Shown: one piece after another, positions 43,027 through 55,250 of the stretch
How the letters are laid out: the number at the start of each line of letters is the position of its first letter
How positions within the stretch are numbered: the stretch's first letter is position 1
Source of the DNA: Bryoerythrophyllum caledonicum
Taxonomy: Eukaryota > Streptophyta > Bryopsida > Pottiales > Pottiaceae
DNA length: 64,000 nt
Direction: 5' to 3'
NCBI GenBank assembly: GCA_963971425.1
Contig: OZ020514.1
Span: forward strand, 9,739,218 to 9,803,217
Program-made: the position numbers and the translations under genes
The notes under the pieces: model-generated
The model's database searches: none
What the model was told of the DNA's origin: nothing
The model's input: the letters and a program-made list of their open reading frames with translations, nothing else

Positions 43027-46000
43027 ATGGTATATTATATAGTAGTGTGTTATACTTATATAAAAAAATTCAAAAAATATATAAAACTTCAAAAGACAAA
43101 TAAATATTACTCCTCCAATAGTATATATTTAAATATTACACCAAAAAACAAAAACAAAAAACAAAACCAAATTCTTAAAAATAAACAAAACTATATAATA
43201 TATCTCTATATTTTATCAAAAGTCAAACACAAAATACAAACAAGACATAAGAAAAAGAACAAAACAAACAACTTAATACATAACACAAACAATCCCTACA
43301 CAATTATAATATATACACTACAACACACATTTGACACATCCACCCTCCTTCATAGATGTGGAGACATTGAACAAAATCCAGGCCCAATGCCTAATCTCCT
43401 CAAAACACATCCACCACTACATAAACGACGAGCAAAAACATATTTTATTCCTAGTACCATTAAATTACACCTTGAATATCAACATCTAGCAAAATCCTTT
43501 GCACCTTTCCTCAACCCGAATCATGAGCAATACGACGAACAAAGCCGTCAATTCCCCTATCTAAACAACTACTTAAATAGCTCAAACCAATACATAGCCC
43601 CTTATATTTTATACGCTATCATCATCACCATACATCCATCCATAATCAAATGCAATAATATCCTCTCAAATTTAAATAATATAACATCCACATTAAATTG
43701 GACAACAACACTCTTGCAAAAATTGACCTCACTTGACAATCCCCCAGAGAGACATATTCACATACCACATCCTTATACAAACTTTCAAAATGATTACAAT
43801 CACATCCTCACTAATAAACCCTCAATACATAAAGAATTGTATGACTTTCTCCACACTGTAATCCCAACTCCTACACTAGAACACCTCAAAAGTAAATTTC
43901 CTTATTTACCTGAACAACTATTAATTGAAACTTACCGCATTTTTGAACCTATACCAGAATATTCACATCCCCCCCCTCTCCCTCTTCCTATTACTCCCAC
44001 GTCACAAACCACACTAACTGATAGTCCACAAACCTACATCATTACCTGGAATACTTCTCACCTCAACACTTCCCTCCCAAACATTCAAAATATGCTTGTT
44101 CATACCTTAATTACCCCTGCTATTATTAATATCCAAGAAACAAAACTAACCACCAAAAAATCTACTAAATATATTCAAAACTTGTTTCCAAACTATAAAC
44201 TCATTTTTAACTATACACATGCACTTACAAGGTGTATTCAGCGTAGAATTCCATATACTCCCGCTAGAGGAGGCCTTCTCACCATGATACATAATAAATA
44301 TGTATTCCCTCGTAACATCTCAAAGATCCCAACACCAGCCCCAATTTCACCATACCTTCAAATAATACGAATCTCAAATCAACCATTACAACCTTGGTTA
44401 ATCCTAAACATATACATGCCTACACACCCCCGAAGACCTTGGACTCATTAACTCCATCAAAGAAACTATTTCAAACACCATTAACAACCATCAAAACCAT
44501 GTACACCTCCTATGCGGTGACTTTAATAGAGATATTGCCCTCATTGGTCGAACAATAGACAACACACACACTAATCCAACAACTGAAGATATACAATGGC
44601 AATTATTCACCACAAATGTCAATCTCACCTACATTCCCACAAACACATCTTATTCAAGATAAGGTGGCCTCAATTACTCTACCACTAGCCTCATTGACGG
44701 ATTTTACATAAACACGTCTATCCAACAACACATGACATCAACTACTGACACCACCCTAAACCTTAATTCAGACCACTACCCCATCCAACTACACTTACCA
44801 GCAAACACACTTATATCTAGACCACCTGCCTTAATAAAAACATATCCTAAACGAATTCTCAATCCTATCCCTGAACTCAATATTTCACTATTTCAATCTC
44901 AATTCACAGAAGAAAACTCACACATAATTGAAAACCTAATTAACACTCTAGACATTAATTCTCATTTAACACAGACACAATGGCACTCTGCATGTACAAC
45001 TTTAGATACACTTATCTTTAACCTATCTAATACCCTTGAAAAAACATGTTCTACATCTCCTTTACCACAACTCACTGATCGAACTGCTAAACAAGGTGGC
45101 TTCCTTCCTCGAAAACTATCTAGACAATGGAAAAAACATCTCTCTACATATCACATTATACGAAAGACAATCTACATAGTTAATAACAATAATAACTGGA
45201 GAAATCACCCTATCATAACTTTAATCCAAAATCATCCTCATATTCACATACCACCACCTCCCGCCAACTCTATACCACATGAAGATTGGCTCCAAAATTT
45301 AGCGACAATTGCCAAAAACGCAAATCAACTAGCTAGAAAAATCACCACTAAATATTCCAAAGATTGTGTCAAAAAAGCAATATCTAAATACCGAAAACTA
45401 TACGAAACAAGCCCAAAAAAGATAAACAAAAGAGTATTCAAAGATAACATCCCTTGTCCACTAAATTGTATAACTGATAGACACAATAATCTCATCACAA
45501 CCCCTGAAGAAATCGCAAATGAAATATACTTACAACAAACTATGAACAACTATCCTACTGTCCCAACCTGTTATTATCAACCACACCATCCATCTACTTG
45601 TACATGCGGAGTGAGACAATATCCCTGGCATGACTTAGATGGCTTTATATTAGAAAAACGTGGAGAACAACAAACTCCCCTTTACAAATACTTTGACCAA
45701 GAACTTTATGAGTTATGCTTAAAAAATCTAGGTAACAACAAAGTTCCCGGCCCAGACAAAATCCCTAATAATATTCTCAAGAACCTCCCCCCCCGCTTTC
45801 ATACTCTACTATCAACTTTCTTCAAACATTGCTACAAACAAAAACAAATCCCACCCTCATGGAAAACTAGTCTAACAATTCTGCTACATAAAAAAGGTGA
45901 TCCTTCTTATCTCTCAAACCACCGACCAATTGCACTAGCAAATACAATATATAAACTCTTTACGAGTACATTAACATCCATCTTATCTACTTACGGTGAA

Positions 46001-49000
46001 AAACACTGCATTCTTCACGACAGCCAGGAGGGTTTTAGAGCAGAAAGAAGAACAACCAGACAACTACAAACTATTATTTTTGCCCTTGAAGATGCCAAAT
46101 TTACAAATCAGGACATCTATATTCTATATATAGATTTCAAAAACGCTTTTGGATCTATTGATCATGCCAGATTACTTGCCATCATGCAAGATTTAGGATT
46201 CCTTTTAGATGCAATTGCTCTTATTGGTGATATATACTCAAAATCCACTACTACATATATAGGCGAACACTTTGGACAAACCCGCCCAATTCCCATTCAA
46301 CGAGGAACTATACAAGGAGATACACTAAGTCCATACCTTTTCATTACATTCCTTGAACCATTACTAAGATGGTTGCAACGTGGTGACAATGGCTACACTT
46401 TCCGTACATCTAACACCACCATTAACTCTGCTGCATATGCTGATGACCTAGCCGTTCTAACCGCCCAACTACAATCCATACAAATTCAACTTGATAAAAT
46501 CGACAGATTTTGTCAATGGACTGGCATGGATCTCGGTGTATCCAAATGCGCACTTACAGGTAGCCCTAACAAATCAAAAATGAACCCAACTACATTCAAA
46601 ACCCATTTACAAGCACCAAATATCAATTTTCGAAGACAAACCATACCCATTCTACACCAAAATGAACCATATCCCTATCTTGGAATTCAACTTGTAGCTT
46701 CTTTAAAATGGAAAATACAAATACATACCACCACTACCAAATTAATCAAACAATGCAATGATCTTATAACATGCCCGTGTACAATGAAACAAAAAATCCA
46801 TATGGCTGACACAGTAATACGAGCAGGCATAGCATACAGCTTTTATTCAGTACCTTATTCTATGCCGGCTATCAAAAAACTTGATAAGAAAATCATTGCA
46901 CTTCATAAAACCATCTGTGGTCTTCCCAAATGCATGTCAAATATTATTACTCAACTCCCAACAAATTTATATGGACTAGATGCTTTCTCACTAAAAAATG
47001 CATACTTCCGATGCATAGGAGACCAATTACTTAAAGCACTGAACGACACAAGAAAACTTGGAATTATATATAACGGTCTGCTAAAATTCATCCTTGCTAA
47101 ATACGGCGGATCTCAACTCCTAACATGTCTAAAAAAATCAGACTGTATCCGTTCTCCCATCACCCGCACTATATTCCTACTGAAATCCTACGCGGGCATT
47201 CATCTTCGTAGCACCCTTGAACAATTCTTACTAAAACCATCACCACTTGAACAAAACTGGAACACGGAAACTGAACAATTACCCAACTTAAATACCACAC
47301 TATCTAACAAATTACTACAAAAACTTCATACATATAACATTACGAAACTCCAACAGATTATTCTACCTAATGGTACACACTTAATGGACCACAATGACTT
47401 CAAACAATCTTATAGCATCCCCACAAGACTAATCAAAACAGCACTTCACATTGCCACGCAATTATTCTGTCAACCAACATGTACCGAACAATGTCCTCTT
47501 TCATGCACCCTACACTACCCACCCCGTACACTAAAGCACACATATATTATCATAAACAACAATAACACAATACAAATCACAACAACCCCGAACCCCCCAT
47601 CGATCCATAATAACACTAATTTCACACGTCCCCCTTCACAAATAATTAAAAACCCTTCTGTATATCCTATTTTCTAGATAATCAACCACCGTACGCGGAA
47701 ATACACCGATATACATACCATTGTAAAAACTGATGAAACATTTCTTTGTCAATGGATACTCAATAACAATACCCAATATATGAAATGGCAACCACAACGC
47801 CATCTATTTCCATGGAATAACACAATAGTAATTAACCACAACATCTCACTCCTTATCCAATACTTCCAACAAAAACAATACAACCACTATGCCAATACAG
47901 TAGCAGTCCACCATCCCCAAATACAAACCACTGATACCCGATATGTTCACCCACCTACAAATATCCCACTCCTCTCAATAATTACTACAGAATGTAACCC
48001 AGAAAAAGATATTAACATCTCCACACCCACTATAATAGTCCAAAATGAAAAAGCTCATCTCTATGAACACAATGGACATCATCTTACCACCATACCCACC
48101 ACACGATTGAAATGGTTATGGACACAATATCAACAATCTAAACACAACATTATTGACCTCACTCCAAGTACCCAACCTTTTGAAACTGAAATAATCTGGC
48201 TATACCAAAGATACAAACCTCAACTCTTCAACAAACTCCACCATCACTCGGCACAATATACCTTACCTACTGAAATCCTTCACTCTATAATACATATATT
48301 TGACATACAACACACATACTTTTCATCACCAATAACCTGCCCTACAACTCTAAATAATTTTTTTTCACCTTTTGACCGAGATAAAATCTTTGGTTCACTA
48401 GGAAAAGCATTTGATTCCAAATGGAATGGCACAGGACTTGCACATCCACATACCAATCAAGATATCCAACAAGCTATACATTGGGCCAGATTAGCTACAC
48501 AACAACATCCAAACAATATAACGTTCATAATCGCACGAGACATAAATTGGTACAAAAATCCTACACCATATATAGGACCATTTCCTGATACACACATCAT
48601 TGCTCTCTTTGATGCAGATACTATCACCTATACTAAACCCACTCTTAGCAATACATCTAACAAAAAACACATCGAACCATCTAATTTACAAATCTATTGT
48701 ATACATCACAACAAAAATATCATATGTACTATAGAACAACTAGCTATAATCCAAACCATAACACAATCACTAGGCATTGACTATATCTACACTAATCCGG
48801 CCCCACCAGCCCCAATCCAACCCAAAATTAATCAAAGTAAACTTTGGTCAACCCTTCCTTACCCCACCTATCCTTGTAATCATACTCATCCTCTCCCACT
48901 TCAACCACAATACAACACCATCCCTAATATGAAATTCAACCCACAATATTGTTATTATACTGATGGTTCATTCACAAAACCTATTGAAATTAATCCTAAC

Positions 49001-50415
49001 ATATGGCAAAACGAAGCTGCCGGATATGGTATCTACAACTATACAAAGAACTTAAACATTTCCAAACGATTACATGGCCTACAAAACATTCTAGGAGCAG
49101 AAATGATGGCTCTTTACAAAACTTTGAAAATTATTCTAAAACAATTCCCAAACGAACCAGCATATATCTTTACAGATTGCCTCAATATCCTTTATCTTCT
49201 CAATACCCACATCAAACACCCAACATCTCATACTAACCATCCGGACCGAACCTTCTTAACCTCCATAATTCATCTCCTCCTCAAAAGAACACACCCCACC
49301 ATATTACTTAAAGTTAAAGCCCACTCCAATATAATAGGCAATGAACAAGCCGACGAATTGGCTAAAGAAGGCGCTAATAAACCTTATAAACATGCTTCCA
49401 AACCACATGAATTTGCACATCCCACCCCATATTACTATCACCAAGACGAATGGACCAACATGACAAATTCCCCAGACAATGGACCAATAAGATTTCTAGA
49501 TAAATATCTACTAAAATATGATAAAACTCACAATTTAGTAGTTATAGCCACACAATTCCCAAACATAAACAAATGGCTTAATAATACTGACATCGATACA
49601 AAACTCTCAACCGACTTTTGGAATAATTCAACCATCTCTGACGCCCAAACTACATGTCTCATCAAATTCCGAACTAGACAGTATATGGGAAACGCCCGAA
49701 AACAATTATTCTTTGGACATATCAGATTTCCCAATATAACGTGCTCTATATGTAACTCCAATGATCCTGACACATGGCATCATCTTCTGTTAAAATGTCA
49801 CCACCCCCACATCCACGCCCTAATTACAAAACGCCACAACAAAGCTATATGGGAAATTCGAAAAATGTTAATTTCCTCCCATAAATCCCGCTGCTACACC
49901 CTAATGAACGCCGGCATCTATAACAATATCCCACCGGAAAATACAGTCCCCTCATGGCTCCTTCCATGCACATGCCTCGTTCCCAGATGCCAATGTAACG
50001 CTCGATTTAGGCCTGACATACTTTATGTTCGAGGCCTCCAACTAAACGCCACCCCCCCACCAATATAAACCCAAATTTAACAATACAATTTATTGAATTT
50101 GCATACTGCAATGACCGATTCTCAACTCAAACAACACTAAACAAAACCATTAAATACCAACCACTAATTGATAGTATAATTAGCCATGGCTGGAAAGTTG
50201 ATCCTATCATCATTGTTACAGCTGGCGCTAGAGCAACATCACATACCCCACCAATAACAATACTTGCAGAGAGATTCAAACTCCCAATCACAAACATTAA
50301 ACATACATTAAAAAATATTAACACCATCGCCACCCATCATGCCATGTCTATATTATTACATAAAAGACGCATTGAAAATAACCAACCAATACCCACAATC
50401 CATGACCCTCCATAA
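43027..50415 (+). pseudogene. LINE ORF2 polyprotein: 2A - AP endonuclease - RT - RNase H - CCHC - C-terminal domain
   Basis: The frame starts at ATG 43027 (MVYYIVVCYTYIKKF). A 2A motif (GDIEQNPGP) lies at 43360-43386. The APE domain runs about 44030-44790 (IINIQETKL, LLCGDFNRD, SLIDGFYI, NSDHYPIQ). The reverse transcriptase runs about 45720-46560 (NKVPGPDKIP, EGFRAERRTTRQ, YIDFKNAFGSIDH, RGTIQGDTLSPYLF, catalytic YADD at 46436-46447). RNase H has YTDGSF at about 48957, GAEMMAL, FTDCLN and NEQADELAKEG (48950-49390). A CCHC knuckle (CSICNSNDPDTWHHLLLKC) lies near 49743-49800. A further domain (IEFAYCNDRFS, GWKVDPIIIVTAGAR) lies at 50074-50415. Breaks are a +1 shift in C5 at 44427-44431, TAA at 44660, TAG at 47675 and a shift in the C7 run at 50052-50058. 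Confidence 0.9.
43342..43389 (+). other. 2A-like (StopGo) sequence in LINE ORF2
   Basis: Residues LLHRCGDIEQNPGP then M. The invariant D-x-E-x-N-P-G-P is complete (codons 43363-43386), and the upstream LL-x-x-CGD context is that of active 2A peptides. It would make the ribosome skip the last Gly-Pro bond and release an about 120-aa leader from the endonuclease/RT polyprotein. Confidence 0.85.
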
Positions 50416-50732
50416 TCACTCATATCAAACTCCTCCCAACATCATCCTAATATTGCACATAATATATTAATAATATATCACTAAAAGACAAACCGTCATG
50501 ATCTTGAAGCACAACATGAACAATGCTCACTTGACAACAACTTTATGACTAAAATAATCAACACGGGATTCATGCTTACTACAGTGTATATATACAGACA
50601 AAACCACCGTCACACAAGTTATGCCCAAAACAAAATAACAAACGGTCCACACATATAATGACACTTGTCTCACACTGATAAGAAAAGTAATTCAGGAATA
50701 GTCTAAAAGATCCATCTTACCATCAACACTTC

Positions 50733-50745
50733 CTTATAAAAAGAC
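50733..50745 (+). promoter_or_regulatory. TATA-like box before LINE ORF3
   Basis: CTTATAAAAAG lies about 75-80 bp upstream of the ORF3 ATG (50817), in good position for a separate transcript starting near 50765. Confidence 0.4.
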
Positions 50746-50816
50746 ACCCCGGAAATCTCAACCATCTCTATCAACCAAACCAGTAGCACCCATCACCTAG
50801 TACGCCACACACCACC

Positions 50817-51491
50817 ATGTCTAACACCATATGGTATCGCTCCTCGAGCTCTGACAACCCTGTAGATGCCAATACTCAACCTTCTGCTAACACAGCTTCC
50901 CAACCGATGATAGTCTCTCAAACTACACATGGCGAGCAAGAGCTCTCATTTTCTGATCTCCCAGATCAGAATTTTCCTCTCACACAACCTCCCTCTCCTC
51001 AGAGTAGAGACCGCATATGCTCACCTACCACTGACTTAGTTTTAGAACCACCCTTCCAACGACCCAGACTCAAAGGCCCTCTGAACTTTGGTTGTCCTGG
51101 TAGAGCCCCTCTTTGTCCTGGACCTCCGATTTATCCACCTCTGCCTACTCGCGTACCAGAGAGACCCGAGCCTTCTGCCGCTAATCGAGCTCAAGTAAGA
51201 TTCATTGGAGATCTCATTCGAGGTCAAGCACGAGTATTGAGCCAATTTCTATGGGTCGGAAGGACCGAGGCTGATGGACCAATTCGTTACTTTGAAGCAA
51301 CATATGAAGGACCCAATCAAGATCAACTATGGGGACTAATAGCCAATCCGATACCACCCCAGGCGGGCGCAACACACTGGGGTCATAATCGCTGGCTTCT
51401 TGGACATCCGAAAGAGTTGACTGAAGAACAACTGGCGGCCCAAGTTGGAGACATGATGCAGAGAACGTTAAGATTTTTACATCTCCCCTAA
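50817..51491 (+). CDS. LINE third ORF (ORF3), 224 aa, unknown function
   Basis: Intact frame starting MSNTIWYRSSSSDNPVDANT (ATG context CACCATGT). The N-terminal half is Ser/Pro-rich and disordered-looking (PSPQSRDR, PPIYPPLPTRVPERPEP). The C-terminal half (about residues 125-224) looks globular (VRFIGDLIRGQARVLSQFLW, RYFEATYEGPNQDQLWGL, ELTEEQLAAQVGDMMQRTLR). I recognise no family. Base and codon use are more balanced than in the A/C-rich ORF2, and it is followed 235 nt later by an A26 run. It could be captured host sequence, a LINE accessory protein, or part of a nested processed insertion. Confidence 0.65.
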   Translation: MSNTIWYRSSSSDNPVDANTQPSANTASQPMIVSQTTHGEQELSFSDLPDQNFPLTQPPSPQSRDRICSPTTDLVLEPPFQRPRLKGPLNFGCPGRAPLCPGPPIYPPLPTRVPERPEPSAANRAQVRFIGDLIRGQARVLSQFLWVGRTEADGPIRYFEATYEGPNQDQLWGLIANPIPPQAGATHWGHNRWLLGHPKELTEEQLAAQVGDMMQRTLRFLHLP

Positions 51492-51725
51492 CTTGTCCCT
51501 AGCTTATCACTAAACATCAATCATATATTCTCTAAAATACTTAGTCCAGTGGTACAATTAGCTTTATCAAAAGAAATAGAATACGATCTTTCTTAATTAT
51601 TTACAATCTAGCTTACTAGCCTAAACACATATCTTGTTAAACATAATTTCTTCTGTGTACTCTTATCACGTGGTTGTCTTTGAGCATTATTTGGATATCT
51701 TTTACCTTCAAACTTCTATATTCGG

Positions 51726-51751
51726 AAAAAAAAAAAAAAAAAAAAAAAAAA
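51726..51751 (+). repeat. A26 run in the LINE 3' region
   Basis: Uninterrupted run of 26 A, 235 nt after the ORF3 stop. It may mark the 3' end of a processed transcript (ORF3) inside the element, or be an alternative 3' end of the LINE. Confidence 0.8.
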
Positions 51752-51910
51752 CTCATTTCCTTCCTCGGTTACTTGCTACTTTCATAGTGTCTACCCTCGA
51801 AAGGGGGAAGTAGTTCCCAACCACTTATCCTTGTCTTCTGGGCATAGATATAGTGAAAGGAACGAACAGACACTTCATTCACGCCGACCTTCAAAGAAGG
51901 CTGGAGTTCT

Positions 51911-51936
51911 TACTACTACTACTACTGACCCGACCC
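51911..51936 (+). repeat. LINE (TAC)5 tail and right target-site duplication
   Basis: TAC five times (51911-51925), followed immediately by TGACCCGACCC (51926-51936), which equals 39123-39133. Confidence 0.75.
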
Positions 51937-52394
51937 TCTTAGAGATGACAGGTCAGGCATTGCATGGAACCGGGCTCTAAGGATGCTACATTTTCCACCT
52001 GAAATCTAGGAATATTGTAGAAGCTGGCGGTATTGGGTCAGTGGGCGGTATTGGACCGACCAACCTGATTTTTGAATTTGCCGGGGAAGCAGTTGTCAGA
52101 AAAAGGAGATATCATATTTGTCACTCACACATATGCCATCACACCCTCCAGGCCACATAACTTACACAGAACGAGCTAAACCCAAATTTCAAAATCTGAC
52201 ACACAAAAGCCACTTTTCCACATAAAAAGGAAGTGGGCGGCTGATGGCTCCACCAGAAGCTGCCAAAAGCCATAAACACACCTACCCCAAAACCCGTCAC
52301 CAAACTCATCACAAACAGTCCCTTAAAAAAATAAAAATAAAAATAAAAATAAAGTCTACAAACCCTTTAACCCATTAGAGGGTTTCTAGCCCTT
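51937..52394. other. Intergenic DNA between LINE and repeat A
   Basis: Contains a GGCGGTATTGG doublet near 52025-52050 and an (AAAAT)n-type run near 52325-52352. No gene recognised. Confidence 0.45.
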
Positions 52395-53355
52395 TAACCC
52401 TTTAACCCCTAAGGTACCGTGACAGTTTCACACCAAAAACACTTCAAAATCGTTGGATTCTAGTGCAATGAATAAAGAAGGAAACAAAAACTTTGATTTT
52501 TAGTTTTGACCGTAGGATCTCAAATACGACTTATTCAGTAAGATACTCACGAAATTTCATAAACTTTAACCGCAGGGTTTAAAAGATTATAGTGGTTAAA
52601 GTCAAACAAATGGTTCATTTTCTTCCCTTCGTTCAGTGGATCAGCTGACTTTGACTTCACTTGGTGTCAAATTTTTGCACTACACAAGGTGAAAATCCAT
52701 TACCATTGTGTTAAGTATGATGTCAATTCCTTATACTCCAACTTTTAGAGGTGGAGGAGGGTGTGTAGCATATTTAAAACAATTGTGCAAGGAGTAGAGG
52801 TTCAAAAATTGCCAATTCGTGCTTTAGTTTTTTTGGTGAAATTAATGTGTTATAGATTGATAATCCTAATGGTCAAAAAGAAGATTTACAGTGCATGTTG
52901 TTGTGGGAAAAAAAAAAATCAAACGTGTGAAGATCTCTAAGTTTTATGTGGAAAAGAAGAAGTGTTTTTGGTTCCTTGTCCAACAATGTGTGAAAATGTT
53001 TGACTTGGGTTGATATGCTATTTTTCACTAAAGACAAGAACTTTTTTTTGATAGTATGAAGGAAAAAAATATTACCTACTGTTATTGAAAATCTCACATT
53101 CAATAGAGTGTCCTAGCAAAAGTTTTTGGAGGTGCCTAAAGAGCCCGCTCTCCCCATTTGAAATTCAAAACCCTATAACTTTCTCATTATATGTTGGATT
53201 TAGGAAAAAAAAAATCTCTCACTGAGGTCTTAGTAATGTCCTTGTACAGTAAAAATTTCAAACTGGAACTCGTTGGAAATTGACACCATAGGAACCCGAC
53301 CAAACTTTCAAAAAGCTCATTTTTTACACTTGGTCCTTTAAAGGGGTTAAGGATG
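52395..53355 (+). mobile_element. Repeat family A copy, best-preserved ends
   Basis: Starts in TTTAACCCCTAAGGTACCGT and ends GTCCTTTAAAGGGGTTAAGG, so short inverted TTAACCCC / GGGGTTAA termini are visible. Internal landmarks match copies at 5790, 38570 (reverse) and 62225. No ORF. Confidence 0.8.
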
Positions 53356-54580
53356 AGAGGCCCATAGGTGGTCACTTTTGGAGTAATTTGTGAATTGGTA
53401 GTCCAATACCTCATCTTTGTTTGATCCGTGACCTAATTTAAGTTCCTTGGATCCTTGTGCGTCTACCGAATAGGGTGAGGATGTGAGCCGGAATTTGACA
53501 AGTGAACTACAATGATGTTTGTAGTGACTAGTCACGATGAGATGTACCCAATGTGTACATGATGTAGCAATTAGTTGCAATAAGATGTACCTACTCGTGA
53601 GATCTCCCAGGCTTGGTCGTCGGCATCGTCCTTAAAGGATTAAGGCGAGGAAGATTGATACGTGGACTTTGGGGGGTGAAATCACACTGTAGCAGTGAAT
53701 TTAGGAGACATGGCCCGAAATAGTCTTTGCAACAAACATGCAACACGTACGACGATTCTAATGAGACCATTAGCACACAAATTGGCATTGGGAATCGATG
53801 ATCAACTTTGTTTCTAAGAAGTGGGATCAAAATGAAATGTACCCTCTCTACAGATGATGTTCTACATGATCTATTGCACTCGTAGATTCTTCCCATGTCT
53901 CGTGAGGTTGTGGGCTTTAACTCTTTAAGGCCAATTAACTTTTCCAGCCTTTGAGAATTTACGGGTGTTCTAGATCATGCAAAATGGCATTTATGGGTTG
54001 GATATATCTCAGGACAAAAATCTACAAACTCATTTCACGGATATCTCTGTAGCTAGTTGATGCTTGCACCCAACCTTTTTTTGGCGATTTGGAGCCAAAT
54101 TGGCCATAAAAAATCCGAAAAGGAATACTCCCCCCAAAAGTGGAAAAACCATGATTTTATATCGCCAAAACTTCATTTGTGGCGGTTGCCATATTGCCAT
54201 ATTGCCATTAATGAACAACGGAGACTCCGTCTTGTCGTTAGAAAGGATGTAGAAACCAATGTTTATGGAGATGGGTTCTCCAAAAAATATATTTGTGGAG
54301 AAAAATTGGTTTTGTATGGTTTTAGGAGAAACTTTGTATTGCCAAATGTGTGGTCTCCAGAACATTTGTGTTGCCACTCTGGCTAAAACCGTGAAACCAA
54401 AAGAAAAAGGTTGCTTGCACCAATTGGTGTGACAATAGTGTCAAATAGATGCACATCTTCCTCCATATCTAAGTCATGGTCTATTTTTTCCTGTGAGGTG
54501 GATGTAGCGCTTGGTACAAAGGTTTTTGTTCCAAAACAATCCATATATGGTCATTCCGCCTTGTATGATTAAAGGGGTAT
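53356..54580. other. Intergenic DNA, no gene recognised
   Basis: Small segments end in CTTAAAGGATTAAGG (about 53627) and CTTTAACTCTTTAAGG (about 53916), resembling family A/B ends, so a further small element is likely at about 53627-53930. Frames of 109-115 codons on opposite strands at 54030-54386 show no known domain. Confidence 0.4.
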
Positions 54581-55250
54581 ACTAAAGATGACATTTTGTG
54601 TAGTGGTACAAATAGTGTATTTACCCTAGTACACTATTTGTTAACAAGTTGGCAAGTAGTGTTAGCCGCCATCGACATTTTTAATAACCCCCAATCATCT
54701 ACCTACCCTAGTACACTATTTGTAAAAAGGTTGACAATTAGTATAAGCACCCAATTACCGGCCTACCCTAGCACAAAAAATTGTTAACAAGTTGATAAAT
54801 AGTGTTAGCAAGGCAATTGTTCATCAATTTCACGTTTCTTTTCTCACTTTCCTTCTAAATCCAAGTTCTTATTTTCCAACCTTGTACTTGCGGTTTCATT
54901 TTCCTTCCATATGTACATTCTACTTCGTCTAATTTTTGGGATTTTTCTTTTGTTCCATATCTACGTTCAATTTTTTCCAATGTTTCTCTTGCAAATTGTT
55001 GTTTTTCTAAACATTGCACTCAAAATCTTCTTAACTTTGATGCTTAAGATATACACATAATCATTTTCTAGGTCCCATACACTAAATGTCTACAAGTAAA
55101 AAACTTATGTTCCACTATTTACTAGAATTGACATTTAGTGTAGTAGTTGACATTTAGTGTATAGTTTTGTCACTACACTAATTGCAAACTACACAATTTA
55201 GTGTATGGGTTTGCATTTAGTATCCACTACACTAAATGTCATCTTTACTG
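54581..55250. mobile_element. Non-autonomous element with TAAAGATGACATTT inverted ends
   Basis: Left ACTAAAGATGACATTTTGTG and right reverse complement of AGTAAAGATGACATTTAGTG pair over about 26 bp. Inside, a unit CCCTAGTACACTATTTGT is repeated three times (54630, 54707, 54766) and CACTACACTAAAT motifs recur near the right end. The ends share CACTACACTAAAT with the element at 61613-61841. No ORF. Confidence 0.65.

Larger units (their letters stand above)
39134..51925 (+). mobile_element. 12.8-kb non-LTR retrotransposon (LINE) with three main ORFs
   Basis: TGACCCGACCC occurs at 39123-39133 and at 51926-51936. The right copy follows directly after a perfect (TAC)5 tail (51911-51925), as expected for target-primed reverse transcription. 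Inside, in order, are: a 5' region of about 2.2 kb with open frames and a possible intron; ORF1 (RRM-like, 458 aa) with an in-frame 98-codon coiled-coil frame behind its stop; and ORF2 with a 2A motif, AP endonuclease, reverse transcriptase, RNase H, CCHC knuckle and a C-terminal domain. ORF3 (224 aa), a 3' region and an internal A26 run (51726-51751) follow. ORF2 carries two frameshifts and two stops, so this copy is probably dead. At 12.8 kb it is about twice a usual LINE. Confidence 0.85.

Noticed and set aside
54030..54386. Overlapping frames of 109 and 115 codons on opposite strands
   Set aside because: No family resemblance, antisense to each other, repeat-rich surroundings.
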